From an uncultured bacterium (lineage in GTDB: Bacteria > Bacillota > Clostridia > Lachnospirales > Lachnospiraceae): a stretch of DNA of 36,562 bases. The position numbers were made by a program, and so were the translations under genes. The stretch spans positions 1-36,562 of the forward strand of contig CAJMMS010000015.1 in assembly GCA_905214675.1 (NCBI GenBank), written 5' to 3'. The notes under the pieces were generated by a model that was not told where the DNA came from, searched no databases, and saw nothing but the letters and a program-made list of their open reading frames with translations. Of this stretch, positions 7,648 through 14,888 are shown piece by piece (position 1 is the stretch's first letter; each line of letters opens with the position of its first letter).

Positions 7648-9397
7648 ATAGATATACCTCCCCTGCCGGTAATGTAAACTGAAAAACTGCTCCGTGCGGC
7701 TGTGCATCTGAGACTGTGATCTCGCCTCCAAGTACATTTACAATTGATTTGCAGAGTGCCAGTCCAAGTCCAAGACTTCTCCTGCTGTCTGCAATCTTAT
7801 TTGTCCCTGTATAAAAAATTTCAAAAATATGCTCTTTCATTTCGTCTGAAATCCCAGGACCATCATCTGCAACCAAAATCACTGCGTTCTCCCCTTCTTT
7901 TCTGGTTCTGATATTTATATGTGAACCTTTTTGTGTATACTTGATCGCATTATCCACCAGGTTGATGATTGTCTGCACGATCAGCCTGGAATCCATTCGG
8001 GCCAGAAGCAGCTCATCCTCATGTTCAACTGTGATCGTATGTTCTTCCTTTTTTCGGTCCACATGACGAAGTGCCTCCTGAATCACATCATCCAGCAGTT
8101 CTACGGATATATTCAGATTCATATGTCCCTCTTCCAGCCTTGTCACAGATAACATATTTTCAACAAGATTGATCAGCCACATAGAATCGTCATAAATATC
8201 AAGATACAACTGTTTTTTCGTCTCTTTATCAAAACAATCCGCATTTGAAAGAAGATTGCTTGCATTTCCTGAGATTGAAGTGAGCGGTGTCCGCAGATCG
8301 TGTGAAATCGCTCTTAGCAGATTCGAACGCAGTTGTTCATTTTTAGCCAGGATGGCCGCTTTTTCTTTTTCAATAGTAATCTGTTCATTCTCCAGTGCCA
8401 GGGCACACTCACCGATAATCGCCTGGAGAATACTCTTTTCAAAACTTTCCAGTTGTTTCTTTTCTATGCTGATGCCAACTACTCCATAAACTGTTTTGTT
8501 CACACCGACTGTCATATAAAGACATTTCGCCTCTGAAAAGTTCCCTGTACCTGCTCCTGCACGTTTCTGATGTTTTAAAACCCATTCTGCCACATACTTT
8601 TCTTTTTTTAATTTTTCCTGCTCCGGCCACTCCCTGCCTTCCATCATAAACACTTCTCTTTTTTCCAGTTTATGATCCTTTACACTGTAAAAAATGACGT
8701 TTCTTCCCAGAAGTTTACGAAGTTGTTGTCCCGTTTTGCTGATAATTTCTTCCCTTCCTCTGGCACACTGCAAAATCTGATTCGTATCAAACAGGATTTG
8801 CGTGCGGAAAGCCACCATTTCCGACTGTTTCGCCTGATTTTTTAACTTCAGTGCAAGCGTTCCTGTTAAAAACGCAATACCAAACATAATCAGAAATGTA
8901 ACAGGATATCCCTCTCCATAAGTATGAAATGTATAACGCGGCGTTGTAAACAGAAAATTGAAAATAAGCACGCTTACTACGGAAGCGATCATACTGTATG
9001 CCCTGTGATTTGTGAGTACTGCGATTAACTGCACTGCAAATACAAACAGTGTCATGATATTTGCGTTTGCAAAACCCAGAGCATTAAAAAAATATCCCAT
9101 TACACTGGCCGCCAGCAGGATCAGAACACTGATAATCAGATCACGAAAATTCAGGACTTTCTTTTCTCTCTGAAATGCAGTAAGCAATTTTTCCAGGCGA
9201 CTGTTACGCTCTTCAGAAGCGGAAAGGTAGTTTCCAATAACCTGTTCTGCACTTTCCTCCTTATCTTCCAATACCACATCTTCATCCAGCCAAAGGTTCT
9301 GCCGGTTTGCGTCACAAAATGCATCAAATTTTTCCAGCATCTTATATATAAACAGAAAGATACTCACCACTGCAGGCAGTAAAAGAATTTCTTTCAT
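7640..9397 (-). CDS. kdpD: Shortened KdpD-type sensor histidine kinase
   Basis: 585 residues. It has an N-terminal hydrophobic segment (residues 4-20) and a charged linker. Four closely spaced transmembrane helices of the DUF4118 type follow (about 84-185), then a GAF-like region (about 200-335). The HisKA box is SHDLRTPLTSISGN with H366, and the HATPase has N483 (NLVDNAIKYT), DDGPGI (511-516) and LGLGLAL (542-548). Full KdpD is about 900 residues. The N-terminal KdpD and USP cytosolic domains, which sense potassium and bind c-di-AMP in some firmicutes, are absent and replaced by about 80 residues. It sits 19 bases downstream of the RCK gene and overlaps the regulator gene, so the three form one operon. 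The replaced N-terminus may receive its signal from the adjacent transporter. Confidence 0.85.
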   Translation of the reverse strand: MKEILLLPAVVSIFLFIYKMLEKFDAFCDANRQNLWLDEDVVLEDKEESAEQVIGNYLSASEERNSRLEKLLTAFQREKKVLNFRDLIISVLILLAASVMGYFFNALGFANANIMTLFVFAVQLIAVLTNHRAYSMIASVVSVLIFNFLFTTPRYTFHTYGEGYPVTFLIMFGIAFLTGTLALKLKNQAKQSEMVAFRTQILFDTNQILQCARGREEIISKTGQQLRKLLGRNVIFYSVKDHKLEKREVFMMEGREWPEQEKLKKEKYVAEWVLKHQKRAGAGTGNFSEAKCLYMTVGVNKTVYGVVGISIEKKQLESFEKSILQAIIGECALALENEQITIEKEKAAILAKNEQLRSNLLRAISHDLRTPLTSISGNASNLLSNADCFDKETKKQLYLDIYDDSMWLINLVENMLSVTRLEEGHMNLNISVELLDDVIQEALRHVDRKKEEHTITVEHEDELLLARMDSRLIVQTIINLVDNAIKYTQKGSHINIRTRKEGENAVILVADDGPGISDEMKEHIFEIFYTGTNKIADSRRSLGLGLALCKSIVNVLGGEITVSDAQPHGAVFQFTLPAGEVYLYE

Positions 9398-9416
9398 ATC
9401 ACCATCTTCTTTCGTC

Positions 9417-10064
9417 TCAGATATGGAACTGTTTCTGGATATTTTTGATATTTCCCAGCACCAGCATGGTCTGATATTCTTCTAATACGGTATCAGGAGA
9501 AATGTTCATATCCAGCACACCATGGCATCTCAGGGCCATAATGTTGACATTATACCGTTTACGGATATCGAGCTTTCCAACTGTTTTTCCAACCCATGCA
9601 TCCGGTATGGAAATCTCAAAAATGCCATGTTTCTCATCCAGCTCTACATAGTCAAAAATATGGTCTGCACTGTAACGGATTGCTGTCCAGGATGCCAGTT
9701 GTTTCTCCGGATATACCACTTCGTCCGCTCCGTTTCTCAGGAGAAATTTTGCATGCACATCTCTTGCCGCTCTGGATACTACCATCTTTGCACCCAACTC
9801 TTTTAAAAGGGAAGTCGCTTCCAGCGAACTCTGGAAATTATCCCCGATTGCCACGATGCAGACATCAAAATTCCTCACCCCAAGCGAGCGGATAAAATCC
9901 TCATTTGTGGCATCTCCGATCTGGGCATTGCGGACATATGGCAGAACTGCTTCCACCCTGCTCTCATTCTTATCCAGTGCCATAACTTGATGATTCAGCT
10001 CATCCAGTTTGATGGCAATGTGCCTTCCAAATCTTCCAAGTCCGATCAGTAAAATTGATTTCAC
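9417..10064 (-). CDS. trkA: TrkA/KtrA-type RCK potassium channel regulatory subunit
   Basis: 215 residues from a GTG at 10064, chosen because GGAGG lies nine bases upstream; the ATG at 10088 has no ribosome site. RCK_N Rossmann domain: SILLIGLGRFGRHIA, with the acidic dinucleotide-binding position in MALDKNESRVE, then NAQIGDATNE. RCK_C domain from about residue 135 (KHGIFEISIPDAWVGKT). Such proteins gate TrkH/KtrB potassium channels by binding NAD(H)/ATP or c-di-AMP. The pore subunit, which usually precedes the gene, is not next to it; the next gene upstream is unrelated. It leads an operon with kdpD- and kdpE-type genes. Confidence 0.85.
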   Translation of the reverse strand: MKSILLIGLGRFGRHIAIKLDELNHQVMALDKNESRVEAVLPYVRNAQIGDATNEDFIRSLGVRNFDVCIVAIGDNFQSSLEATSLLKELGAKMVVSRAARDVHAKFLLRNGADEVVYPEKQLASWTAIRYSADHIFDYVELDEKHGIFEISIPDAWVGKTVGKLDIRKRYNVNIMALRCHGVLDMNISPDTVLEEYQTMLVLGNIKNIQKQFHI

Positions 10065-10397
10065 GTTTTCTTTTCCTCCATTTATCAAGATCTGTTGTAT
10101 TAAAACCGACAGTTCTCGTAGTCACAGACTGAAAAAGCAAACTTCATCTTCCGCTTTTAGATAGCCATGGAAGCATCAGAAGTAAACTTTCTGCTTCTTT
10201 ATCTTCATGATCCTTTATGTCTTCCAGTTCTGTTTTCATGACTATCATAACACCATATACCTAAAAATAGTATTAACAATTTTTTGTTCATATTAAAATC
10301 ACATAAAGATACCTGCAAAAATGTATTATACTTTTGCAGGTATCCTTACTGTTTAGAATTTAATAATTATCTTTATTTTTCTCTTTCTTCGCCATGA
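10065..10397. other. Gene-poor spacer upstream of the potassium operon
   Basis: About 330 bases with no convincing gene. It contains the hairpin at 10308-10344 and, on the minus strand, a 31-codon frame at 10144-10239 (MKTELEDIKDHEDKEAES, ending in a hydrophobic patch) without a ribosome site. That frame may be chance, a leader peptide or a remnant. The promoter of the trkA-kdpD-kdpE operon should lie here; TATGAT at about 10243-10248 on the minus strand is a possible -10. Confidence 0.3.
10308..10344 (-). terminator. Hairpin downstream of the DUF4352 gene
   Basis: GATACCTGCAAAA at 10308-10320 pairs perfectly with TTTTGCAGGTATC at 10332-10344 around an 11-base loop. It lies 54 bases after the stop of the DUF4352 gene. 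The T-run on the minus strand is broken (CTTTATGTGATTTT), so termination strength is uncertain, but the 13-base-pair stem is clear. Confidence 0.6.
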
Positions 10398-11105
10398 TTA
10401 TCGGTCGATTTCAAACTTAAATTTACTGCTGCTCCATACATTATCGGTAAAATGGATCTCCAGATTTTTCCAGTCAACTGGCACTTCATACCCGATCACA
10501 CCGTTCATCTTCTTACCCGGCGCAACTGTTCCATCAAGCTGATTTGCACCATCTTTTGCAAGTGCTGCAGAGAAAGAATAATTCAATGCATAATCATCGG
10601 CATATCCTTCAAAGCTCATCACACTGCTTACATGCAGTTCTTTATCCGAGTTATTGACAATTTCAAATTCTGCCATCACAAATTCATAACCTTCTGTCGG
10701 TTTGTTATATTCCGACCCCTGGCTTTCATAATAATCCAGCATTGTTACCTGAATATCATTCAGTTCTGCTGTTTCTCCAATCCCAAAAGTACTTTTTTCT
10801 TCCGTTTCTTCTGGCTGTGTCTCTGTTTCCTCTGCTGTTTTCTGATCCGAATTATTTTTTCCTTTGCGCTTCTCTTCTTTTCCGTTTTCCTCTGTACTTT
10901 CCACTTTTTCCGGCTCTACCTTCTTTGGCTTCTTCTCTCCTGTGGATGCTGCTCCAAATAAAATAAATACAACTACAAGGATCAGTATCCATTTTCCGAT
11001 CCCACTTTGTTTCTTTCTGCAGTTCGGACACACCTTGGCTTTTTTTGGTATTTCTGTTTTGCAGTGCTTACATAATTTTGTTTCTGTTCCTTTTTCCTCT
11101 TTCAT
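10398..11105 (-). CDS. Zinc-ribbon membrane protein with DUF4352 domain
   Basis: 235 residues from the ATG at 11105, which has GGAG nine bases upstream; an in-frame ATG at 11132 has a poor site. Order: a zinc ribbon with two CxxC pairs (CKHC and CPNC), one transmembrane helix (GKWILILVVVFILFGAAS), a long Glu/Lys-rich linker, and a C-terminal DUF4352 immunoglobulin-like domain (ELNDIQVTMLDYYESQG, then MAEFEIVNNSDKEL). The topology puts the zinc ribbon in the cytosol and DUF4352 outside. DUF4352 is common in firmicute surface lipoproteins and its function is unknown. It lies 158 bases downstream of the membrane Ser/Thr kinase on the same strand, so a functional link is possible but unproven. 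Confidence 0.75.
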   Translation of the reverse strand: MKEEKGTETKLCKHCKTEIPKKAKVCPNCRKKQSGIGKWILILVVVFILFGAASTGEKKPKKVEPEKVESTEENGKEEKRKGKNNSDQKTAEETETQPEETEEKSTFGIGETAELNDIQVTMLDYYESQGSEYNKPTEGYEFVMAEFEIVNNSDKELHVSSVMSFEGYADDYALNYSFSAALAKDGANQLDGTVAPGKKMNGVIGYEVPVDWKNLEIHFTDNVWSSSKFKFEIDR

Positions 11106-11262
11106 CCTTATGCTCTCCGTTTCTTTTTTCATTTGTCATCACTTCATACTCACTATTTGATATGAAATGACACCGCCTGTTTTTTATTATACGGATAGAG
11201 TTCTTCTTTTGGTATGCTGCCAGCATACATCAGTTCAAGAATGCCAGTATCATTCTTGAATC

Positions 11263-12399
11263 TCAGTCAAATACTGCTGCAATACACGCCGCCAGAATCA
11301 CAAGGACACAATAGATCACAACATCCAACAGAATACGTAAAATTTTATTTTGAGGATTCAGAAATGGAATTTTCTCACGGATTCCCCGGTAATTTCCAAT
11401 CACGAAAATACTTCCGATCTGCGAAGCAAAAATGCAGATGCGGTTGATATATAATTGCATTCCCGTCATCTGGCTACCATCTTTTGATGTGACCGTCATA
11501 CTGAAGCATAAGACACTCAAAAAGAGATATCCCAGGGCAGCACATGCCATTTTCCAGACATTATTGCTTCGAAATCCCGGTATCTTCCACCAGGCATCCC
11601 CGGTGTCTTGGGAAGCTTTCTGACGCATACCCTGGTATTTCTGTTCATAGAGTGCTCTTTTCTCTATTGTTTTTCCGAAATATAAGTCATTTTTTCTCAT
11701 ATCCTCGGACAGTTCATCCACGCTCTGATAGCGGTCATCCGGATTCATAGCTATGCAGCGTCTGATCAGCCTGCCCGGTATTCCTGCTGCCAGCTCTTCC
11801 ACCGGAAGTTTTCCAATCAGAAGATAATTGAACAGTACACCAAGTGCATAAATATCCGTCCTGGCATCTGTCTGTGAAAATCCAAACTGCTCCGGTGCTG
11901 CAAATCCCTGCGTTCCCATCATGACGGTATCACGCTTTTTCCCAGGTTCGTATCTTCTGGCAATGTTAAAATCAATCAGTTTTATCCTGCCATCGGCCGT
12001 AAGCATAACATTTTCTGTTTTCAGATCCCGGCAGATCAGCGGTGGATTGGCATCGTGCAATGGCTTTAATGCCCGGCACAATTCACATATAATCTGTGCT
12101 GCCTCCTGTATATCAAACCTTTTTCCTTCCTGCATCCATTCTTCCAGATTTTTCCCTGTCAGATATTCTTCGACCACGATCAGCTTATCTCCATCAGAAA
12201 TACATTCATAGATCTGTGGAATATAGTTACCTGAATGCTGTTTCAAAAACAGATAAACCGACTGTAATTCGGAAGAAACAACTTTTTTCACTCCGATTCT
12301 TCCGTTATCCTGATTACGTACCAGTTGCATCGTCTTTTCTTCCCGAAGCTGCCCAAACTCCTGATACCTGGATAAGCGGTACTCTTCTGCTCTTGTCAT
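11263..12399 (-). CDS. Membrane-anchored Ser/Thr protein kinase
   Basis: 378 residues from the ATG at 12399 (MTRAEEYRLSRY), preceded by GGGAGAG; an upstream in-frame ATG at 12462 is less likely. Kinase fold: ATP-site lysine in RIGVKKVVSS, catalytic loop CRDLKTENVML (Cys in place of the His of HRD), metal loop LIDFNIARRY (DFN in place of DFG), and substrate loop GFAAPEQFG. Catalytic Asp, Lys and Asn are retained, so activity is plausible. The C-terminus has three transmembrane helices and no PASTA domains, unlike the housekeeping PrkC kinase. It is divergent from an HTH protein across an 85-base spacer, so it may phosphorylate or be controlled by that partner. Confidence 0.85.
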   Translation of the reverse strand: MTRAEEYRLSRYQEFGQLREEKTMQLVRNQDNGRIGVKKVVSSELQSVYLFLKQHSGNYIPQIYECISDGDKLIVVEEYLTGKNLEEWMQEGKRFDIQEAAQIICELCRALKPLHDANPPLICRDLKTENVMLTADGRIKLIDFNIARRYEPGKKRDTVMMGTQGFAAPEQFGFSQTDARTDIYALGVLFNYLLIGKLPVEELAAGIPGRLIRRCIAMNPDDRYQSVDELSEDMRKNDLYFGKTIEKRALYEQKYQGMRQKASQDTGDAWWKIPGFRSNNVWKMACAALGYLFLSVLCFSMTVTSKDGSQMTGMQLYINRICIFASQIGSIFVIGNYRGIREKIPFLNPQNKILRILLDVVIYCVLVILAACIAAVFD

Positions 12400-12425
12400 A
12401 TCTCTCTCCCTTAAATTTCTTATGT

Positions 12426-12454
12426 TTGACGTAACGTTAGAAAAATTGTACAAT
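12426..12454 (+). promoter_or_regulatory. Sigma-A type promoter for the HTH gene
   Basis: TTGACG at 12426-12431 and TACAAT at 12449-12454 are separated by exactly 17 bases, followed by AAGGAG at 12472-12477 and the ATG at 12485. The region also separates the HTH gene from the divergent kinase gene, so it may be autoregulated. Confidence 0.65.
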
Positions 12455-12484
12455 ATCTTCATTCAGAATGCAAGGAGACCGATC

Positions 12485-12922
12485 ATGTCGAAAAAAACTA
12501 CTACCGAACTGCTGCATATTCTTTCTTCCGTACGTACACCTTCTGAATTGCAGCAATATACAGACGCTCTTACAAAAGAACATATTTCCTGTTCTTTTTC
12601 CGAATATATGAACCAGAAACTCTCTGAAAAACAGCTCTCTCTGGCTGATCTGATCCGTGCTTCACAGATCCAGCGCAATTACGGCTATCAGATTTTAAAC
12701 GGGACACGCACACCTTCCCGTGACAAAGTTCTGGCACTTTGTCTTGCACTGTCCCTTGATCTTGCAGAAACCCAGCGGGCACTGACCTGTGCACAGACCG
12801 GCTCCCTCTACAGCAAAAATAAGAGAGATTCCGTCCTGATCTTTGCACTCAGTAAGAATCTCTCTGTTATAGAAACGAATGAATTGTTGTATGAATTGAA
12901 TGAACCTGTACTTCAGCTTTAG
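12485..12922 (+). CDS. Small XRE-like helix-turn-helix protein
   Basis: 145 residues from the ATG at 12485 with AGGAG seven bases before it. The central region (about residues 40-100) looks like a lambda-repressor-type HTH: LSLADLIRASQIQRNYGYQ, NGTRTPSRDKVLALCLALSL, then DLAETQRAL. The flanking N- and C-terminal helices are not recognised. It is probably cytosolic and DNA-binding. It is divergent from a membrane Ser/Thr kinase, with which it likely forms a signalling unit. Confidence 0.75.
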   Translation: MSKKTTTELLHILSSVRTPSELQQYTDALTKEHISCSFSEYMNQKLSEKQLSLADLIRASQIQRNYGYQILNGTRTPSRDKVLALCLALSLDLAETQRALTCAQTGSLYSKNKRDSVLIFALSKNLSVIETNELLYELNEPVLQL

Positions 12923-12997
12923 GCTTGCCATTCACCTCCATCACCAGATGAAGATAACGTACTTTCTTCCTTGTCCTTTGCATATTTTCCCATTTTG

Positions 12998-13354
12998 TTA
13001 ATATTCCCGGAACTGTACAAACACAAAATACGATACTTTTCGCGTCGCATGATCTACCTGGATTTCTTCTGCTTTCCGGTCACTGCAGGCTGCCACCACT
13101 TTGATTCCTGCCTGTTTCAGTTCGTTGATCACCTGATAAGACAGACAGAACTCTCCCTGGCATAAGACACATTCCGGGTGCATCTGTATCATCTGTTCCA
13201 CGCAATGATGTGCAAGCTTCCTGACTTCCTCTGTGGAAGCTTTGGAATCTACCTGTGGAAATGGAAAATCTACAATTTCTCCATATTTCCTGGCTGCTGC
13301 ACTTTGCTCTTCACTCCAGTTTTTGCTCGCATGATTTGAAAAATTTAAAAACAT
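12998..13354 (-). CDS. Small Rossmann-like protein resembling CRISPR accessory (Csx15/Csx20-type) proteins
   Basis: 118 residues; GGAAGGG lies five bases before the ATG at 13354. The start MFLNFSNHASKNWSEEQ, the EIVDFPFPQVDS segment and the strand-glycine motif CVLCQGEFCLSYQVINELKQ followed by GIKVVAACSDR suggest an alpha/beta Rossmann-like fold. I recall related short proteins being annotated as CRISPR-associated, some in the CARF/ring-nuclease group. The assignment is from memory of motifs and is uncertain. There is no CRISPR array, cas gene or CARF effector nearby. No membrane segment is seen. Confidence 0.45.
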   Translation of the reverse strand: MFLNFSNHASKNWSEEQSAAARKYGEIVDFPFPQVDSKASTEEVRKLAHHCVEQMIQMHPECVLCQGEFCLSYQVINELKQAGIKVVAACSDRKAEEIQVDHATRKVSYFVFVQFREY

Positions 13355-13442
13355 TCAACCCTTCCTTTCACTGTAAACTTATTCTTTCTGTAAAATGCAC
13401 ATCACGCATTGCATAACATTCCGTCTTTGTTTTATATGATAT

Positions 13443-13625
13443 GGGTGTCAAAAGTCCCCAACTATGATGCCTACGGATTGTTCCGTGCGTTGCACTCCCA
13501 CAATCCTCCCCAGTATTCGCATATCGTGGGATTATCATCCCACTTTTATGCTCATATCGGGGCGGGTCCCAAGGTCTTTCATCCACCTATGAGCAAGCTC
13601 ATGTGGATTTAGACCTTTTGACCCT
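13443..13625. repeat. Structured MITE-like repeat with terminal inverted repeats
   Basis: The ends are imperfect inverted repeats: GGGTGTCAAAAGTC at 13443-13456 and GACCTTTTGACCC near 13612-13624. Inside are three strong hairpins. The first is GGATTGT/ACAATCC (13475-13481 with 13500-13506), enclosing GTGC-GTT-GCAC. The second is GTGGGAT-TATC-ATCCCAC (13526-13543). The third is TCCACCTATGAG with CTCATGTGGA (13582-13607). It has no credible ORF and lies between the Csx-like gene and the gal operon. It could be a mobile intergenic repeat or a structured RNA closed by its ends. Confidence 0.6.
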
Positions 13626-13746
13626 GGCATCTTTATATTATATTATTGTTTACATATCAATTCAACTATTTTATCTTGTTTTTCAGATTTTTTATAAAAT
13701 ACAGAATATTTTATCACATTCTATATCTGTAGTATTTATTTGTATC

Positions 13747-13796
13747 AAAAAAGACCAGGCTTCCACCTTTTGGGTTTCTTCCTGATCTTTCTGATA
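13747..13796 (-). terminator. Terminator of the gal operon
   Basis: Read on the minus strand, an outer GTATC/GATAC pairing and AAAGATCAGG with CCTGGTCTTT form a long stem, followed by a run of six T (complement of the A-run at 13747-13752). It lies about 40 bases after the galE stop. Confidence 0.75.
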
Positions 13797-13835
13797 CATT
13801 ATGTATTAAATGCAATATATTTTTTCAATCCGGGA

Positions 13836-14852
13836 TTAGTCGTTGTATCCGTTTGGATTCTGGCTCTGCCATCTCCAGGAATCTGCACACATATCTTCGA
13901 TGCCGTATTCTGCTTCCCAGCCAAGCTCTTTCTTTGCTTTTTCCGGTGCACAGTAGCATTTTGCGATATCGCCCGGTCTTCTCGGTTTGATCTGGTATTT
14001 GATCGGATGTCCGCATGCTTTTTCGAATGCATGTACGACCTGCAGAACGCTGTAGCCGTTTCCGGTACCTAAGTTGTAGATGCTTACGCCTTCTTTGTCA
14101 GCCAGTTTCTGGATGGCTTTTACGTGGCCGCGTGCCAGGTCTACAACATGGATGTAGTCACGTACGCCGGTTCCGTCCGGTGTATCGTAGTCATCACCGA
14201 ATACGCCGAGACATTCCAGTTTGCCGATCGCTACCTGTGCAACATACGGAAGCAGGTTGTTTGGGATACCCTTCGGATCTTCTCCGATCATGCCGCTTTT
14301 GTGTGCTCCGATCGGGTTGAAGTAACGAAGCAGGATAACGTTCCACTGCGGATCTGCTTTCTGGATGTCAGTCAGGATCTGTTCCAGCATCCATTTTGTC
14401 CAGCCGTACGGGTTGGTACAGGTGCCTTTCGGGCATTCTTCTGTGATCGGGATCATTGCCGGATCACCATATACGGTTGCAGAAGAACTGAAGATGATGT
14501 TCTTTACGCCATGGTTTCTCATAACATCACACAGTGTCAGTGTACCTGCGATGTTGTTCTGGTAGTATTCCAGAGGTTTTACGGTAGATTCTCCAACTGC
14601 TTTCAGTCCTGCGAAATGAATGACTGCCTGTACATCTTCTTTATCAAAGATAGCATCCATTGCTTCTTTGTCGCAGATATCTGCTTCGTAGAATGTTACT
14701 TTTTTGCCTGTGATCTCTTCTACGCGATCGACTGCTTTTTTATTTGCATTGTACAGATTGTCCACGATCACTACTTCATAGCCTTCGTTCAGCAGTTCTA
14801 CACAGGTGTGGCTTCCAATATATCCAGCTCCGCCGGTTACCAAAATTCTCAT
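13836..14852 (-). CDS. galE: UDP-glucose 4-epimerase
   Basis: 338 residues, the usual length. It interconverts UDP-galactose and UDP-glucose with tightly bound NAD+, in the cytosol. The short-chain dehydrogenase fold is clear: NAD motif TGGAGYIGSHT (6-16), SSSATVYG with the catalytic serine (122-129), and the YxxxK pair Y149/K153 (NPYGWTKWMLEQ). AGGAGG precedes the ATG. It is the last gene of galK-galT-galE, 36 bases after galT, completing the Leloir pathway and also supplying UDP-galactose for surface polysaccharides. Confidence 0.97.
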   Translation of the reverse strand: MRILVTGGAGYIGSHTCVELLNEGYEVVIVDNLYNANKKAVDRVEEITGKKVTFYEADICDKEAMDAIFDKEDVQAVIHFAGLKAVGESTVKPLEYYQNNIAGTLTLCDVMRNHGVKNIIFSSSATVYGDPAMIPITEECPKGTCTNPYGWTKWMLEQILTDIQKADPQWNVILLRYFNPIGAHKSGMIGEDPKGIPNNLLPYVAQVAIGKLECLGVFGDDYDTPDGTGVRDYIHVVDLARGHVKAIQKLADKEGVSIYNLGTGNGYSVLQVVHAFEKACGHPIKYQIKPRRPGDIAKCYCAPEKAKKELGWEAEYGIEDMCADSWRWQSQNPNGYND

Positions 14853-14888
14853 AGTATTTACCTCCTGATAAATTTTAATATATAATTT

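Noticed and set aside
13368..13586. A 72-codon minus-strand frame in the repeat element
   Set aside because: It runs through three RNA-like hairpins and inverted ends, with no family match or ribosome site; the structure explains the sequence better than coding does.
13443..13625. Possible CRISPR array near the Csx-like gene
   Set aside because: The sequence is a single structured element with inverted ends; there are no regularly spaced direct repeats with unique spacers.
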